Notes under the pieces: model-generated
What the model was told of the DNA's origin: nothing
The model's input: the letters and a program-made list of their open reading frames with translations, nothing else
Database searches by the model: none
Assembly: GCA_910587945.1 (NCBI GenBank)
Contig: CAJUNI010000063.1
Coordinates: forward strand, 1-12,737
Origin: an uncultured Parvibacter sp.
Lineage (GTDB): Bacteria; Actinomycetota; Coriobacteriia; Coriobacteriales; Eggerthellaceae
Direction: 5' to 3'
DNA: 12,737 nucleotides
Shown: positions 1 to 7,788 of the stretch, piece after piece
Layout: each line of letters opens with the position of its first letter
Position numbering within the stretch: the first letter of the stretch is position 1
Position numbers and translations under genes: made by a program

Positions 1-61
1 ATTCGAACCTGCGACATCTTGCTCCCAAAGCAAGCGCGCTACCAGGCTGCGCCACACCCCG
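1..61 (-). tRNA. tRNA-Pro (anticodon UGG), 3' end cut off by the window
   Basis: Read on the minus strand from 61 down to 1, the sequence folds as a tRNA. It has a 7-nt acceptor strand CGGGGTG (61-55), a D arm with GCGC on both sides of the AGCCTGGTA loop, and an anticodon stem CTTGC/GCAAG enclosing the loop TTTGGGA. It continues into the T arm GCAGG-TTCGAAT. The anticodon is TGG (plus positions 25-27), so it decodes proline CCA and, by wobble, other CCN codons; G37 is typical for Pro. The second half of the T arm, the acceptor 3' strand and any CCA lie before position 1. It is co-directional with the murI-rdgB operon, but a 94-nt gap with its own -10 suggests separate transcription. Confidence 0.95.
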
Positions 62-75
62 ACGTAGCGGATGGC

Positions 76-81
76 AGTATA
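76..81 (-). promoter_or_regulatory. -10 element for tRNA-Pro
   Basis: On the minus strand TATACT lies 14 nt before the mature tRNA 5' end (position 61). A transcript would therefore start about 7-8 nt upstream of the tRNA, leaving a short leader for RNase P to remove. No good -35 hexamer is seen at 16-19 nt spacing, so the call rests on the -10 and its position. Confidence 0.45.
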
Positions 82-155
82 CCAGAAGAACCACCAGTGC
101 ACGGAAAATCTCTTAGAACCATTACCTCAACGGCGAGGAACGAATCTCTTCGCTC

Positions 156-1901
156 TTAGGAATGCCGCTCAATCCAGGCCGCAAGATTGGACCAGACACG
201 CTCTTTGCCGATCTCGTTTAAGATCTCGTGGCGCATGCCACCATAGAGCGTCAGATCAACCTCTTCCACCCCCGCACGACCGTAGGATTCCGCTACCCGC
301 GCAGGACCTGCTCCTCTATCCCCTACCGGATCTTCCGCTCCAGCCACTACCAATAAGGGAAGCGATCGGGGCGTCTGCTCAAAGGTAGCTGGAGCGGCTG
401 CGCGATAGGCAGCATCGGTAAGCGTGGCATAGGCCCCCGCTGAGAACATGAATCCCGTGCGCTCATCAGCAGCAAACCCATCAGCCACTGCTGGATCCCG
501 CGACAACCAGTCAAAGGGCGTACGCGCATCGGGGATGGCACTGGAGTAGGCGCCATCAGCCAACGCATGGAGCAAGTCGCTGCGATACTCGGCACCATTT
601 GCCAATGCTACAGCCCGGGCAAGGACATTCCCCGCCCCCGACATAGCGCGAGGAGGCATCGGAGTTCCGCAGATAATAGCCGCAGCCAACCCCTCTCCAT
701 GAAGTGCCAGGTAGCAACGGAGCACCAACGACCCCATCGAGTGACCAAAGATGATATAGGGCAATTCCGGCGAAAACGCTTCTTGCACTTGCAAGCGAAG
801 GGAATAGGCATCCGCTATCAGTACGTCCACACCCCCATGAACCGGCATCTCTCCTAAATCATCCTGAGAAGCAGCGGTCCTGCCGTGACCGACATGATCA
901 TGGCCACACACTACATAGCCTCGCTCACAAAGGTACCGAGCGAATGGTTCGTACCGGTCAATATGTTCCGCCATGCCATGGATCAACTGAACAATACCGC
1001 GAGGTGATTCCAAAGCCTCTCCCACCGGAAGCCACAGACGACCTGAGACTTTGCTCTTTCCGTCGGCTGAAGGGAACGCCAAAGCCATCGTGGCTTCATC
1101 AATCCATTCTACAGAAATCCCTGACAGAGCAGAGGCTTTTTCTGACTCAGTGTTTTCGGGTGCCGTGGCACTCGAGCCATTCGCAGAAACCGCTACCGTA
1201 GCCGGTTCATTAACAGCGCCCGCTCCGAGAGCCGCCTTGGTGTCTTCGGTAGCCGCACAGGCCGCTGCCACCTCACGTACATCCTGAGTGTCTGGAGCTT
1301 TCTCTTGTAATTTTTGCTTAAGAGCCCTGAGTGCATTCCCCCGATGAGAAATGGCATTCTTAGCTGCTTGATCTACTTCCGCCAGGGTGAGACGCCCCTG
1401 AAACTCATCAGGCAAGAACAAAGGATCATAGCCAAAGCCTTCTGACCCTTTTTCTGCGTGGCCAATGCGCCCTTCAATGGTGCCGCGGGCTACCGTCTCG
1501 GTGCCATCCTCATCAATAAACACGAGAGTACAGACAAAGCGAGCGCTTCGCTGGTCATCGGGTACGCCCAACAACTGCTCAAGCAAGAGCGCGTTGTTAG
1601 CAGCATCAGCTCCCTCCCCTTCCACGCCAGCATAGCGCGCCGAATAGACTCCCGGCGCTCCGTCTAAGGCATCCACTTCAAGACCGGAGTCGTCCGCCAA
1701 CGCCGCACAACCCGGGCACGCATTCCAAGCCGAAAGCGCTTTGATGCGAGCATTCCCCTCAAAGCTATCGGCATCCTCTTCAGGATCCGAGACGACCCCC
1801 ATCTCCGCTAGGGTCTTGAATTCCCAGCCCTCAAAATTGAGTGCCGATTTGATCTCGGACACTTTGTGGGCATTGTTCGTAGCGAGCACAACGGTCTTCA
1901 T
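156..1901 (-). CDS. rdgB: RdgB/HAM1 XTP/dITP pyrophosphatase fused to an alpha/beta-hydrolase (lysophospholipase-like)
   Basis: One uninterrupted 581-aa frame holds two enzymes. Residues 1-200 are a full-length RdgB domain, which hydrolyses dITP, ITP and XTP to monophosphates plus PPi. It shows TNN..K at 8-13, DDSGLEVDALDGAPGVYSAR at 70-89, FGYDPLF at 156-162 and SHRGNAL at 185-191. Residues about 201-262 form a low-complexity Ala/Thr/Glu/Ser linker. Residues about 263-581 are a monoglyceride-lipase/lysophospholipase-type hydrolase: HGMAEH at 308-313, GHDHVGHG at 333-340, nucleophile elbow GHSMG with Ser388, likely acid Asp524 (GAEDPVG) and His558 (GGMRHE). The ATG at 1901 was chosen for its AAAAGGAG ribosome site 9 nt upstream; the frame stays open 11 codons further to 1934, overlapping the murI end. 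It lies 22 nt after murI, so co-transcription is likely. RdgB is normally about 200 aa and stands alone. No signal peptide, so both domains should be cytoplasmic. The lipid or ester substrate is unknown. Confidence 0.93.
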   Translation of the reverse strand: MKTVVLATNNAHKVSEIKSALNFEGWEFKTLAEMGVVSDPEEDADSFEGNARIKALSAWNACPGCAALADDSGLEVDALDGAPGVYSARYAGVEGEGADAANNALLLEQLLGVPDDQRSARFVCTLVFIDEDGTETVARGTIEGRIGHAEKGSEGFGYDPLFLPDEFQGRLTLAEVDQAAKNAISHRGNALRALKQKLQEKAPDTQDVREVAAACAATEDTKAALGAGAVNEPATVAVSANGSSATAPENTESEKASALSGISVEWIDEATMALAFPSADGKSKVSGRLWLPVGEALESPRGIVQLIHGMAEHIDRYEPFARYLCERGYVVCGHDHVGHGRTAASQDDLGEMPVHGGVDVLIADAYSLRLQVQEAFSPELPYIIFGHSMGSLVLRCYLALHGEGLAAAIICGTPMPPRAMSGAGNVLARAVALANGAEYRSDLLHALADGAYSSAIPDARTPFDWLSRDPAVADGFAADERTGFMFSAGAYATLTDAAYRAAAPATFEQTPRSLPLLVVAGAEDPVGDRGAGPARVAESYGRAGVEEVDLTLYGGMRHEILNEIGKERVWSNLAAWIERHS

Positions 1902-1923
1902 AGCCTTACGCTCCTTTTCCTGT

Positions 1924-2835
1924 TTAGGACTCAAGCTGCAGTTGTTTTACGTGTTCCAATTCCATTGAAAGCACTCGGCCCCCAAACTGAGCAAACTCAT
2001 CACTGTCTTCAGCCGTGGTCAAAAATTCATAGGTGGGCTTTTGGGTTTCTGGGGCCTGCTCTTGCCGACGGGCCAATATTTCCGCCACATCACGCGCCGT
2101 TTCCTCCGCCGAAGAAATCAGGCGCACTTCATGACCCACAACCGAACCAATCAATGCCTTCAGCAGCGGATAGTGGGTGCATCCCAAAACCAGCGTATCG
2201 ATCTCACAGCGGCGCAACGGCTCCAGGTATTCCCGGGCAATCTCTTCAAACTCAGGACGCACGTAGGCTTTTGACACTTCGGACATGAAGCTCTCGAAAG
2301 GTCCTTCATCCATGCGAATCCCCAGCTCCGCTATCTCCACAAACCGAGGGGCGGCCGTTGAAAAAACCGTTATCCCGGCATCAATGGCACGAATGGCTTC
2401 AGCATAAGCGCAGGATTCCACGGTAGCTTTGGTGGCAATAACCCCGACCCGCCGGTTGCGAGTGGTCATAGCCGCCGCTCGCGCTCCCGGCTCCACCACA
2501 CCGATAACGGGCACCGGAAATTCTTGCTGAGCCGCCACAAGACCAGCGGCAGTGGCGGTATTACAGGCAATGACAATCAATTTGACGTTACGCTGGACCA
2601 AGTAGCCACAAATTTGTCGCACAAACTCGCGCACCTCATCAAGAGACCGTGGGCCATAGGGACATCGGGCCGAATCCCCCACATAAATAATGTTCTCATG
2701 GGGAAGGGACGCCATGATTTCGCGCATGACCGTAAGCCCCCCATAACCCGAATCAAACACGCCAATGGGACGCTGATCGAAAGGGGTTTCGGCAGCTACC
2801 ACGGCGGTAGCACTATCAAGAGTCATCGTTTCCAT
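1924..2835 (-). CDS. murI: Glutamate racemase
   Basis: Cofactor-independent glutamate racemase (303 aa) converts L- to D-glutamate in the cytoplasm for the peptidoglycan stem peptide. Visible signatures are GVFDSGYGGLTV at 25-36 (Asp and Ser of the active site), YVGDSARCPYG at 51-61, IACNTATA at 89-96 with catalytic Cys91, and LGCTHYPLL at 217-225 with catalytic Cys219 followed by His221. The protein is somewhat longer than the usual 260-270 aa: about 22 residues precede the first strand, and an acidic, Glu/Gln-rich tail follows residue 255. The start at 2835 has no good Shine-Dalgarno, but TATACT sits 8 nt before the ATG, which suits a leaderless mRNA; ATG at 2826 is an alternative. It is the first gene of a likely operon with the rdgB-hydrolase fusion and is divergent from ybaK across 172 nt. 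Confidence 0.96.
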   Translation of the reverse strand: METMTLDSATAVVAAETPFDQRPIGVFDSGYGGLTVMREIMASLPHENIIYVGDSARCPYGPRSLDEVREFVRQICGYLVQRNVKLIVIACNTATAAGLVAAQQEFPVPVIGVVEPGARAAAMTTRNRRVGVIATKATVESCAYAEAIRAIDAGITVFSTAAPRFVEIAELGIRMDEGPFESFMSEVSKAYVRPEFEEIAREYLEPLRRCEIDTLVLGCTHYPLLKALIGSVVGHEVRLISSAEETARDVAEILARRQEQAPETQKPTYEFLTTAEDSDEFAQFGGRVLSMELEHVKQLQLES

Positions 2836-2843
2836 GGCCAGAA

Positions 2844-2849
2844 AGTATA
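2844..2849 (-). promoter_or_regulatory. -10 element of murI, leaderless arrangement
   Basis: On the minus strand TATACT is followed by 8 nt and then the murI ATG. The expected transcription start falls at or beside the start codon. This matches the TANNNT-N7-ATG layout known for leaderless actinobacterial genes. No convincing -35 or ribosome-binding site is seen. Confidence 0.45.
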
Positions 2850-2944
2850 GCCTAGAACCTATCTTTCCTTTTATCGTGAGACCATTCCGCTACCCAATTC
2901 CCACGGATGCCTGGGCTCATTACGTTTCACTCTTATATCTCTTT

Positions 2945-2973
2945 TTCACACCTGAAAATCCATCCTCTACAAT
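2945..2973 (+). promoter_or_regulatory. Sigma-70-type promoter of ybaK
   Basis: TTCACA (2945-2950) and TACAAT (2968-2973) are separated by exactly 17 nt, and each matches the housekeeping consensus at 5 of 6 bases. The predicted start is near 2980, giving a leader of roughly 28 nt with the ribosome site AAAGGA at 2996-3001. It is the best complete promoter in the window. Confidence 0.7.
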
Positions 2974-3007
2974 AACGTGCATCTCGAGCAACCCAAAGGA
3001 ACAGGCT

Positions 3008-3505
3008 ATGACCAAGCGACATCACGAAAGCGACACTAAAACCAATGCCATGCGCGTCTTAGAAGCGGCCTCTATTGAGTTTGACCATCATAGTTTTGAA
3101 TGCGAAGAGGCCCTCTCCGGTGTGGAAGTAGCCACCCTCCTCCACCAAGACCCAGATCGCGTATTTAAAACCCTGGTGACCGTGGGCAAATCCGGCGAAC
3201 ACTATGTATTTATGATTCCCGTTGCCGAAGAACTCGATCTTAAAAAAGCAGCTCGGGCAGCCGGAGAAAAGTCCATTGCCATGATTCGCTCCAAAGAGCT
3301 TCTTCCCCTTACTGGCTATATTCATGGCGGTTGTTCTCCCATTGGGCAAAAGAAACTATTCCCGACATTTATCGATGAAACAGCCCAGCTCTTTGATGCC
3401 ATTCTGTTCTCCGGCGGACGCATTGGCTCTCAAATCGAAATGAATGCCGATGCGCTTCAGCCCGTGGTGCCCTTCACCTATGCCGATCTGACCGTGGGCA
3501 GCTAG
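3008..3505 (+). CDS. ybaK: YbaK/EbsC family Cys-tRNA(Pro) deacylase
   Basis: A 165-aa trans-editing protein of the YbaK/EbsC type, which hydrolyses Cys-tRNA(Pro) mischarged by prolyl-tRNA synthetase. Seen: VFKTLV at 52-57, with Lys54 matching the conserved family lysine; VFMIPV at 67-72; GYIHGGCSPIG at 103-113, the substrate-loop motif of the family; and SGGRIG at 135-140. Length agrees with the usual 155-165 aa. The ATG at 3008 is chosen because AAAGGA lies 6 nt upstream and a strong promoter lies at 2945-2973. The frame is open further up to 2834, but that extension crosses the promoter. Divergent from murI. Apparently monocistronic: the next gene starts 260 nt later behind its own -10 candidate. 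Confidence 0.93.
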   Translation: MTKRHHESDTKTNAMRVLEAASIEFDHHSFECEEALSGVEVATLLHQDPDRVFKTLVTVGKSGEHYVFMIPVAEELDLKKAARAAGEKSIAMIRSKELLPLTGYIHGGCSPIGQKKLFPTFIDETAQLFDAILFSGGRIGSQIEMNADALQPVVPFTYADLTVGS

Positions 3506-3710
3506 TGCGCGAGGACCCGCTATCCCAGCTGTCTACAACTCCGACCCAAGGCGCTGCACTACGCCACCAAGCACAACCCGAGGCCGTCTACCCCGCGCTA
3601 ACGCCGCCTTCTCTTTCCGGACCTCGATCACTTCCTTCCATCGTTGCGGTACCTTTACCCTAATTATTTATCAGCTTTTTGCATTTGGAAAAAGTTCGGA
3701 ACCAGAGTCC

Positions 3711-3716
3711 TACAAT
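3711..3716 (+). promoter_or_regulatory. Candidate -10 of the M16C peptidase gene
   Basis: TACAAT lies 49 nt before the peptidase ATG, in the same CTACAATAAC context as the ybaK promoter. The nearest -35-like hexamer is TTGGAA (3685-3690), with an over-long 20-nt spacer, so only the -10 is offered. The rest of the 260-nt gap (3506-3765) is C-rich, and I see no clear terminator for ybaK in it. Confidence 0.4.
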
Positions 3717-3765
3717 AACCCCAAGACAAGATTCTACCGCCCCTCGATTCAGGAGGTTTCCTTTT

Positions 3766-6700
3766 ATGACCGTTGATGAATCTGTGGTTCTTGACGCCGC
3801 CACCGCCCACGGCTTTACCCTTGTGAACTCTGAAGAGCTTCACGAAATTGAGGGGCAGGCCTACGTGATGCGTCATGACGCCACCGGTGCTCGCCTCTTA
3901 TTTTTAGACAATGATGACACCAACAAATCGTTCTCCATTAGCTTTAAGACACCCCCCACAGACGACACAGGAGTCTTTCATATTCTTGAGCATTCCGTGC
4001 TCTGCGGCTCGGATCGCTACCCCGTAAAAGAACCCTTTGTAAACCTGCTCAAGAGCTCAATGCAGACGTTTTTGAACGCCATGACGTTTCCGGATAAAAC
4101 CATGTATCCGGTGGCCTCAACCAACGATCAGGATTTAGAAAACTTAGCCAGCGTCTACTTGGATGCGGTGTTTCATCCCGCCATTTATCATCGTCCTGCC
4201 ATTTTCCAACAAGAGGGTTGGCACATAGAAACTGCCGATAGCCTGCCTGATGTAGGTCTTGACCCTGAGTCCTTTGATGGCGAAGAGGCTATAGCCTCCG
4301 ATATTGCCGCCGCCACGGAATCCTTTGATAGCCAAAGCAGTGAACTACCTCGACTCACCTACAACGGCGTGGTCTACAACGAAATGAAGGGGGCCTTAGC
4401 CGATCCCGATAGCGTCTTATTTGACACGCTTTCGGCCGCCCTCTTCCCTGATACAACCTATCGTTTTGAATCCGGTGGCACACCTCAAGCTATCCCCACC
4501 TTAACCTACGAGCAATTCCTCGACATCCATCAGCGCCACTATCGCCCGGACAATAGCTACATCATCCTGTATGGCGCCCTGGACATCGACCGATTCCTCG
4601 GGTTTTTAGATACCCAATATCTAAGCCCTCTGGCTCAAGCCCAGGCCAACGAAAAGGCCGGCCAGCCCAACGCGCTCGAGCTACAGGCTCCTTGTATCGC
4701 CAGCGGGGTCACCAAAGAGATGGCTACCACCCCGGATAACAGCTGCATGGCTCTTGGGTTTGTGGTGGGCACCGCCGCCGAGCGGGAGCGCGTCATTGCC
4801 ACCGACATACTCCTGGATGCCCTGCTTGGCTCCAATGAAGCGCCGCTCAAGAAAGCACTGTTGGAGGCCAACATCGCCACTGATGCTTCCGGGTTCTTAG
4901 TAGATGCCATCGCCCAGCCCTTCGCCATGATTCAAATCAAGGGTTTGAAGCCCGGGGCCCAAGAGCAGTTCCCCCAGATTGTCGAACAGACAGCACAGGC
5001 CTTAGCCCAAGGTCAATTGGATCGCGCTCTGATTGAAGCCTCTCTTTCCCATGCCGAGTTTGTCATGCGTGAGCGCAACTACAGCTACCCCGATGGCGTC
5101 GTACTTTCTATGAACGCCATGGCAGGCTGGCTCTATGACGACGATGCACCTTGCACCTATTTGCGCTACGAAGACGCTTTCAAAACCCTGCGCACAAAGA
5201 TTGAACAGGGCTATTTTGAGGAACTTCTCGCAGAGCTCCTTCTACACAACAATCATCGGGGAAGCGCCGAGGTCATCCCCGTACCAAGTGTCGCCGACCC
5301 TACCCTTGAAGCGCTTGCCCAAAAAGCTGCCGCGTTAGGTCCCGATGACATTGAAGCCATCAACCAAACCGTAGCGGACTTACGGGCCGCCCAAGAAGCC
5401 CCGGATAGCCCCGAGGCCCTTGCAACCCTCCCCCAACTCTCGGTGGACGATATCGGCGAAGCACCGACCGAAGACACCTACGGACTTCTCGAACAGACTC
5501 CCATTCCCTGTCTGCGCCACGACGTTAAAACCCATGGTATTACCTACCTTTATCAGTACTTCCCTATGGACGAACTCTCCTATGAGGATTTGCCCTATGC
5601 TCATATTCTCGCCATGCTCCTGGGCAAACTAGACACTGCCTATCACAGTGCTGCCGAAATTGACGTCCTTGCTCAGTCCCGCTTGGGATCTATGGCCTTT
5701 TTTGCCGAAGTGGATGAATTCGAAAGCGATCTGTCAGCCTTCGTGCCGGTCATGGTTATGGGCGCCACGGCTCTTGATGAAAAGTTTGAGGATGCCGTTA
5801 CCCTCCCCCGGGAAGTAGCACGCCATACGCGCTTTGATGACTTTGCCCGTATCGGGGATGTTCTCATGCAAAGCCGTCTTTCCTATGAACAATCCTTTGC
5901 CAACATGGGCCACAGTTATGCCATGGCCCGCGTAGCCTCCTATCGTCGTCGGCCCGATGTCGTCCGCGAGCAATTGCGGGGCATGGACTTCTATCGCTTC
6001 CTCAAAGACCTCACCGATAACTACACCGAAGACGCCCAAGCAGCCTTGACCGCAAAACTCCAAGAGATCCAAACAAAGCTCTTCGATCGCCCCTGTCGGT
6101 TTGTAAGCTTTACCGGTCCCGATCAAAACCTTGCCCGGTTCTGGGAGCTTCTTGACGCCACTCCCGCCACCCAAGAATCCCTCGGTGCCGGATCCATTCT
6201 TGCGCCTTCAACCCTGGCCATTCCGGAGCCTGAGATTAAAAACGAGGCCTTTATTGTTCCCACGGATGTCACCTATACAGCCGTAGGTTCAGACCTTAAA
6301 GCCCTAGGCGGCACCTATGGTGGGTCCTGGCTTTTGGCTTGCCGGGCTGCCACCTACGACTTCCTTTGGAATGAAGTCCGAGTGAAGGGTGGCGCTTACG
6401 GAGTCGGTTTGCAGGCACTGCGAAGCGGTACGCTGCGTGCCTACTCCTACCGCGATCCCCGCATTGACGAAACCCTCGAGCGCTTTGCTGGGGTAGGCCC
6501 CTGGATTGCCAACTTCAACCCAACCGACGCCGAGTTGGACGGCTACATTATTTCCACCGTAGCCTCGTTTGACTCACCACTCAAAGCGCGGGAAGTGATC
6601 CGCCGCCAGGATGGGTTCTTCATCGCCGGTGTTACCCCAGAGATGCGCCGCCAACTGCGCCAGGAGCTCATTGAAGGTACACCGGAGTCTATCCAAGCGC

Positions 6701-6813
6701 TGGGTAGCACCATCGCCGAAGCCATGGACCCTGCCTGCCGATGCACCATTGGCAATCGGGAAACCATTGCCCAGGCGCTCACGGACTTCACGGAGGTTGA
6801 TTTGCTCGCCTAA
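3766..6813 (+). CDS. PreP-like M16C zinc metallopeptidase (insulinase family)
   Basis: A 1015-aa member of the M16C 'presequence protease' branch, which encloses and degrades unstructured peptides of some tens of residues. The inverted zinc motif HILEH is at 72-76 (ligands His72 and His76, catalytic Glu75). The third ligand should be Glu206 in GVVYNEMKGA (201-210), by alignment from memory to the same segment of human PreP. Other family segments are PFVNLLKSSMQTFLNAMT (90-107) and YLDAVFHP (131-138). Near the C-terminus, RVKGGAYG (872-879) carries the conserved Arg/Tyr pair (Arg872, Tyr878). The layout is two M16 halves joined by the M16C-associated helical region. Residues about 158-194 form an acidic, low-complexity insertion before the Glu206 strand. 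There is no signal peptide, so it is cytoplasmic. The start is fixed by AGGAGG at 3751-3756, 9 nt before the ATG; the frame upstream to 3679 lacks such a site. Confidence 0.93.
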   Translation: MTVDESVVLDAATAHGFTLVNSEELHEIEGQAYVMRHDATGARLLFLDNDDTNKSFSISFKTPPTDDTGVFHILEHSVLCGSDRYPVKEPFVNLLKSSMQTFLNAMTFPDKTMYPVASTNDQDLENLASVYLDAVFHPAIYHRPAIFQQEGWHIETADSLPDVGLDPESFDGEEAIASDIAAATESFDSQSSELPRLTYNGVVYNEMKGALADPDSVLFDTLSAALFPDTTYRFESGGTPQAIPTLTYEQFLDIHQRHYRPDNSYIILYGALDIDRFLGFLDTQYLSPLAQAQANEKAGQPNALELQAPCIASGVTKEMATTPDNSCMALGFVVGTAAERERVIATDILLDALLGSNEAPLKKALLEANIATDASGFLVDAIAQPFAMIQIKGLKPGAQEQFPQIVEQTAQALAQGQLDRALIEASLSHAEFVMRERNYSYPDGVVLSMNAMAGWLYDDDAPCTYLRYEDAFKTLRTKIEQGYFEELLAELLLHNNHRGSAEVIPVPSVADPTLEALAQKAAALGPDDIEAINQTVADLRAAQEAPDSPEALATLPQLSVDDIGEAPTEDTYGLLEQTPIPCLRHDVKTHGITYLYQYFPMDELSYEDLPYAHILAMLLGKLDTAYHSAAEIDVLAQSRLGSMAFFAEVDEFESDLSAFVPVMVMGATALDEKFEDAVTLPREVARHTRFDDFARIGDVLMQSRLSYEQSFANMGHSYAMARVASYRRRPDVVREQLRGMDFYRFLKDLTDNYTEDAQAALTAKLQEIQTKLFDRPCRFVSFTGPDQNLARFWELLDATPATQESLGAGSILAPSTLAIPEPEIKNEAFIVPTDVTYTAVGSDLKALGGTYGGSWLLACRAATYDFLWNEVRVKGGAYGVGLQALRSGTLRAYSYRDPRIDETLERFAGVGPWIANFNPTDAELDGYIISTVASFDSPLKAREVIRRQDGFFIAGVTPEMRRQLRQELIEGTPESIQALGSTIAEAMDPACRCTIGNRETIAQALTDFTEVDLLA

Positions 6814-6858
6814 TGCGAACTTTTCACCCTCTCTTTCCCTACTTTTGGCTGGTTTCGC

Positions 6859-6864
6859 TACAAT
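6859..6864 (+). promoter_or_regulatory. Candidate -10 of the sufC-sufB operon
   Basis: TACAAT occurs 108 nt before the sufC ATG, again as CTACAATA. A start near 6871 would give a leader of about 100 nt. The only -35-like sequence is TTCCCT at 6835-6840 with an 18-nt spacer, which is weak. Confidence 0.4.
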
Positions 6865-6882
6865 AGCCACCGACACATTACT

Positions 6883-6966
6883 GACCTTTCAAAGGGTGGT
6901 CCTTTCACCTGCAACAAAGGTCTCCATGAGCTTGAGTGGAGAGCAAGCTCAACCTAACGCAAAGGA
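6883..6966 (+). promoter_or_regulatory. Folded 5' leader of sufC with alternative pairings that include the ribosome site
   Basis: Three pairings can be read. GACCTTT (6883-6889) pairs with AAAGGTC (6916-6922) over 7 bp. GAGCTTG (6928-6934) pairs with CAAGCTC (6944-6950) over 7 bp with a 9-nt loop. TCCTTT (6900-6905) is complementary to AAAGGA (6961-6966) of the sufC ribosome site. The last pairing would hide the site and lies across the other two, so a switch in translation is conceivable. No known riboswitch family is recognised. Confidence 0.35.
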
Positions 6967-6972
6967 GTCTAG

Positions 6973-7752
6973 ATGCTAGAGCTTAAAGACCTCGTATTTG
7001 AGGTACCCTCAGGGGAAGATGGTGCGCCAAAGCGCATTATCGATAGCCTGTCACTGACTATTCCTGATGACCGTTTTACGGTCATCACCGGCCCTAATGG
7101 TGGCGGCAAGTCTACCCTTGCCAAACTGATTATGGGTATTGAAACCCCTACCTCAGGCACTATTTTGTTTGATGGGGTGGACGTAACCGACTTATCCATC
7201 ACCGAGCGCGCTCGTTTGGGTATTGGCTACGGCTTCCAACAGCCCGCCCGTTTTAAGGGCATGACTGTTAAAAAACTGCTCGATATTGCAGCCGGCAAGA
7301 AGCTTCCCATGCTTGCCTGCAACGAATATTTGGCAAAGGTGGGCCTGTGCTCGGCTAGCTACCTCACCCGTGAAGTAGACAAGTCTTTGTCTGGCGGCGA
7401 GGTAAAGCGCATCGAGATTGCCACTATTTTGGCCCGCGATCCCAAACTTGCTATCTATGACGAACCTGAAGCGGGCATTGACCTGTGGAGCTTCGATCGC
7501 CTGACCGAAACCTTCCGCGACATCCATGCCGCCCGCGACGGTCGCTCTATTGTCATCATTTCTCACCAGGAGCGCATCATTCAACTGGCTGATGAGATTG
7601 TGCTGCTCCGTAATGGCCAAGTAGTGGAAACGGGAACTCCGGCCGAACTGATGCCGAAGTTGGGCTTCGCTTCCCGCTCCTTAGATGACTATGGCTGCCC
7701 GCTTTCAACTCCCACGGAGCTGCATCTCACGGAGATCCCAACCACCTGCTAA
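6973..7752 (+). CDS. sufC: Fe-S cluster assembly ATPase SufC
   Basis: SufC (259 aa) is the ABC-type ATPase that drives rearrangement of the SufB-type scaffold during Fe-S cluster building in the cytosol. Seen: Walker A GPNGGGKST at 40-48, Q-loop around Gln89-Gln90 (GFQQP), SufC-type signature LSGGEVKRIEIA at 139-150, Walker B LAIYDEPEAGID at 159-170, and the switch His198 in IISHQE. FQQP, EVKRIEI and DEPEAGID are typical of SufC and not of transporter ATPases, and no permease lies nearby. Length is normal (about 250 aa). The start is set by AAAGGAG at 6961-6967, 5 nt before the ATG. It precedes sufB by 76 nt and is surely co-transcribed with it. No sufS, sufU, sufE or sufR is in the window. 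Confidence 0.96.
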   Translation: MLELKDLVFEVPSGEDGAPKRIIDSLSLTIPDDRFTVITGPNGGGKSTLAKLIMGIETPTSGTILFDGVDVTDLSITERARLGIGYGFQQPARFKGMTVKKLLDIAAGKKLPMLACNEYLAKVGLCSASYLTREVDKSLSGGEVKRIEIATILARDPKLAIYDEPEAGIDLWSFDRLTETFRDIHAARDGRSIVIISHQERIIQLADEIVLLRNGQVVETGTPAELMPKLGFASRSLDDYGCPLSTPTELHLTEIPTTC

Positions 7753-7788
7753 CCCTCGATTTCTTTTCGTTTGTTATTCCTACTTATC

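Noticed and set aside
90..155. Terminator after the rdgB fusion
   Set aside because: CCTC-GCCGTT-GAGG is only a 4-bp stem and no T-run follows it on the minus strand.
1051..1287. Plus-strand ORFs opposite the fusion linker
   Set aside because: They mirror the Ala/Thr/Glu-rich linker codons of the minus-strand gene and lack ribosome sites.
2834..3007. N-terminal extension of YbaK by 58 residues
   Set aside because: It would run through a near-consensus promoter and has no family similarity; the ATG at 3008 has a proper ribosome site and gives the usual length.
3505..3663. A 52-codon ORF (GTG start) overlapping the ybaK stop as TAGTG
   Set aside because: The overlap suits translational coupling, but the product is a Ser/Thr/Pro/Leu-rich string with no recognisable motif, no ribosome site precedes it, and the C-rich composition alone can keep such a frame open.
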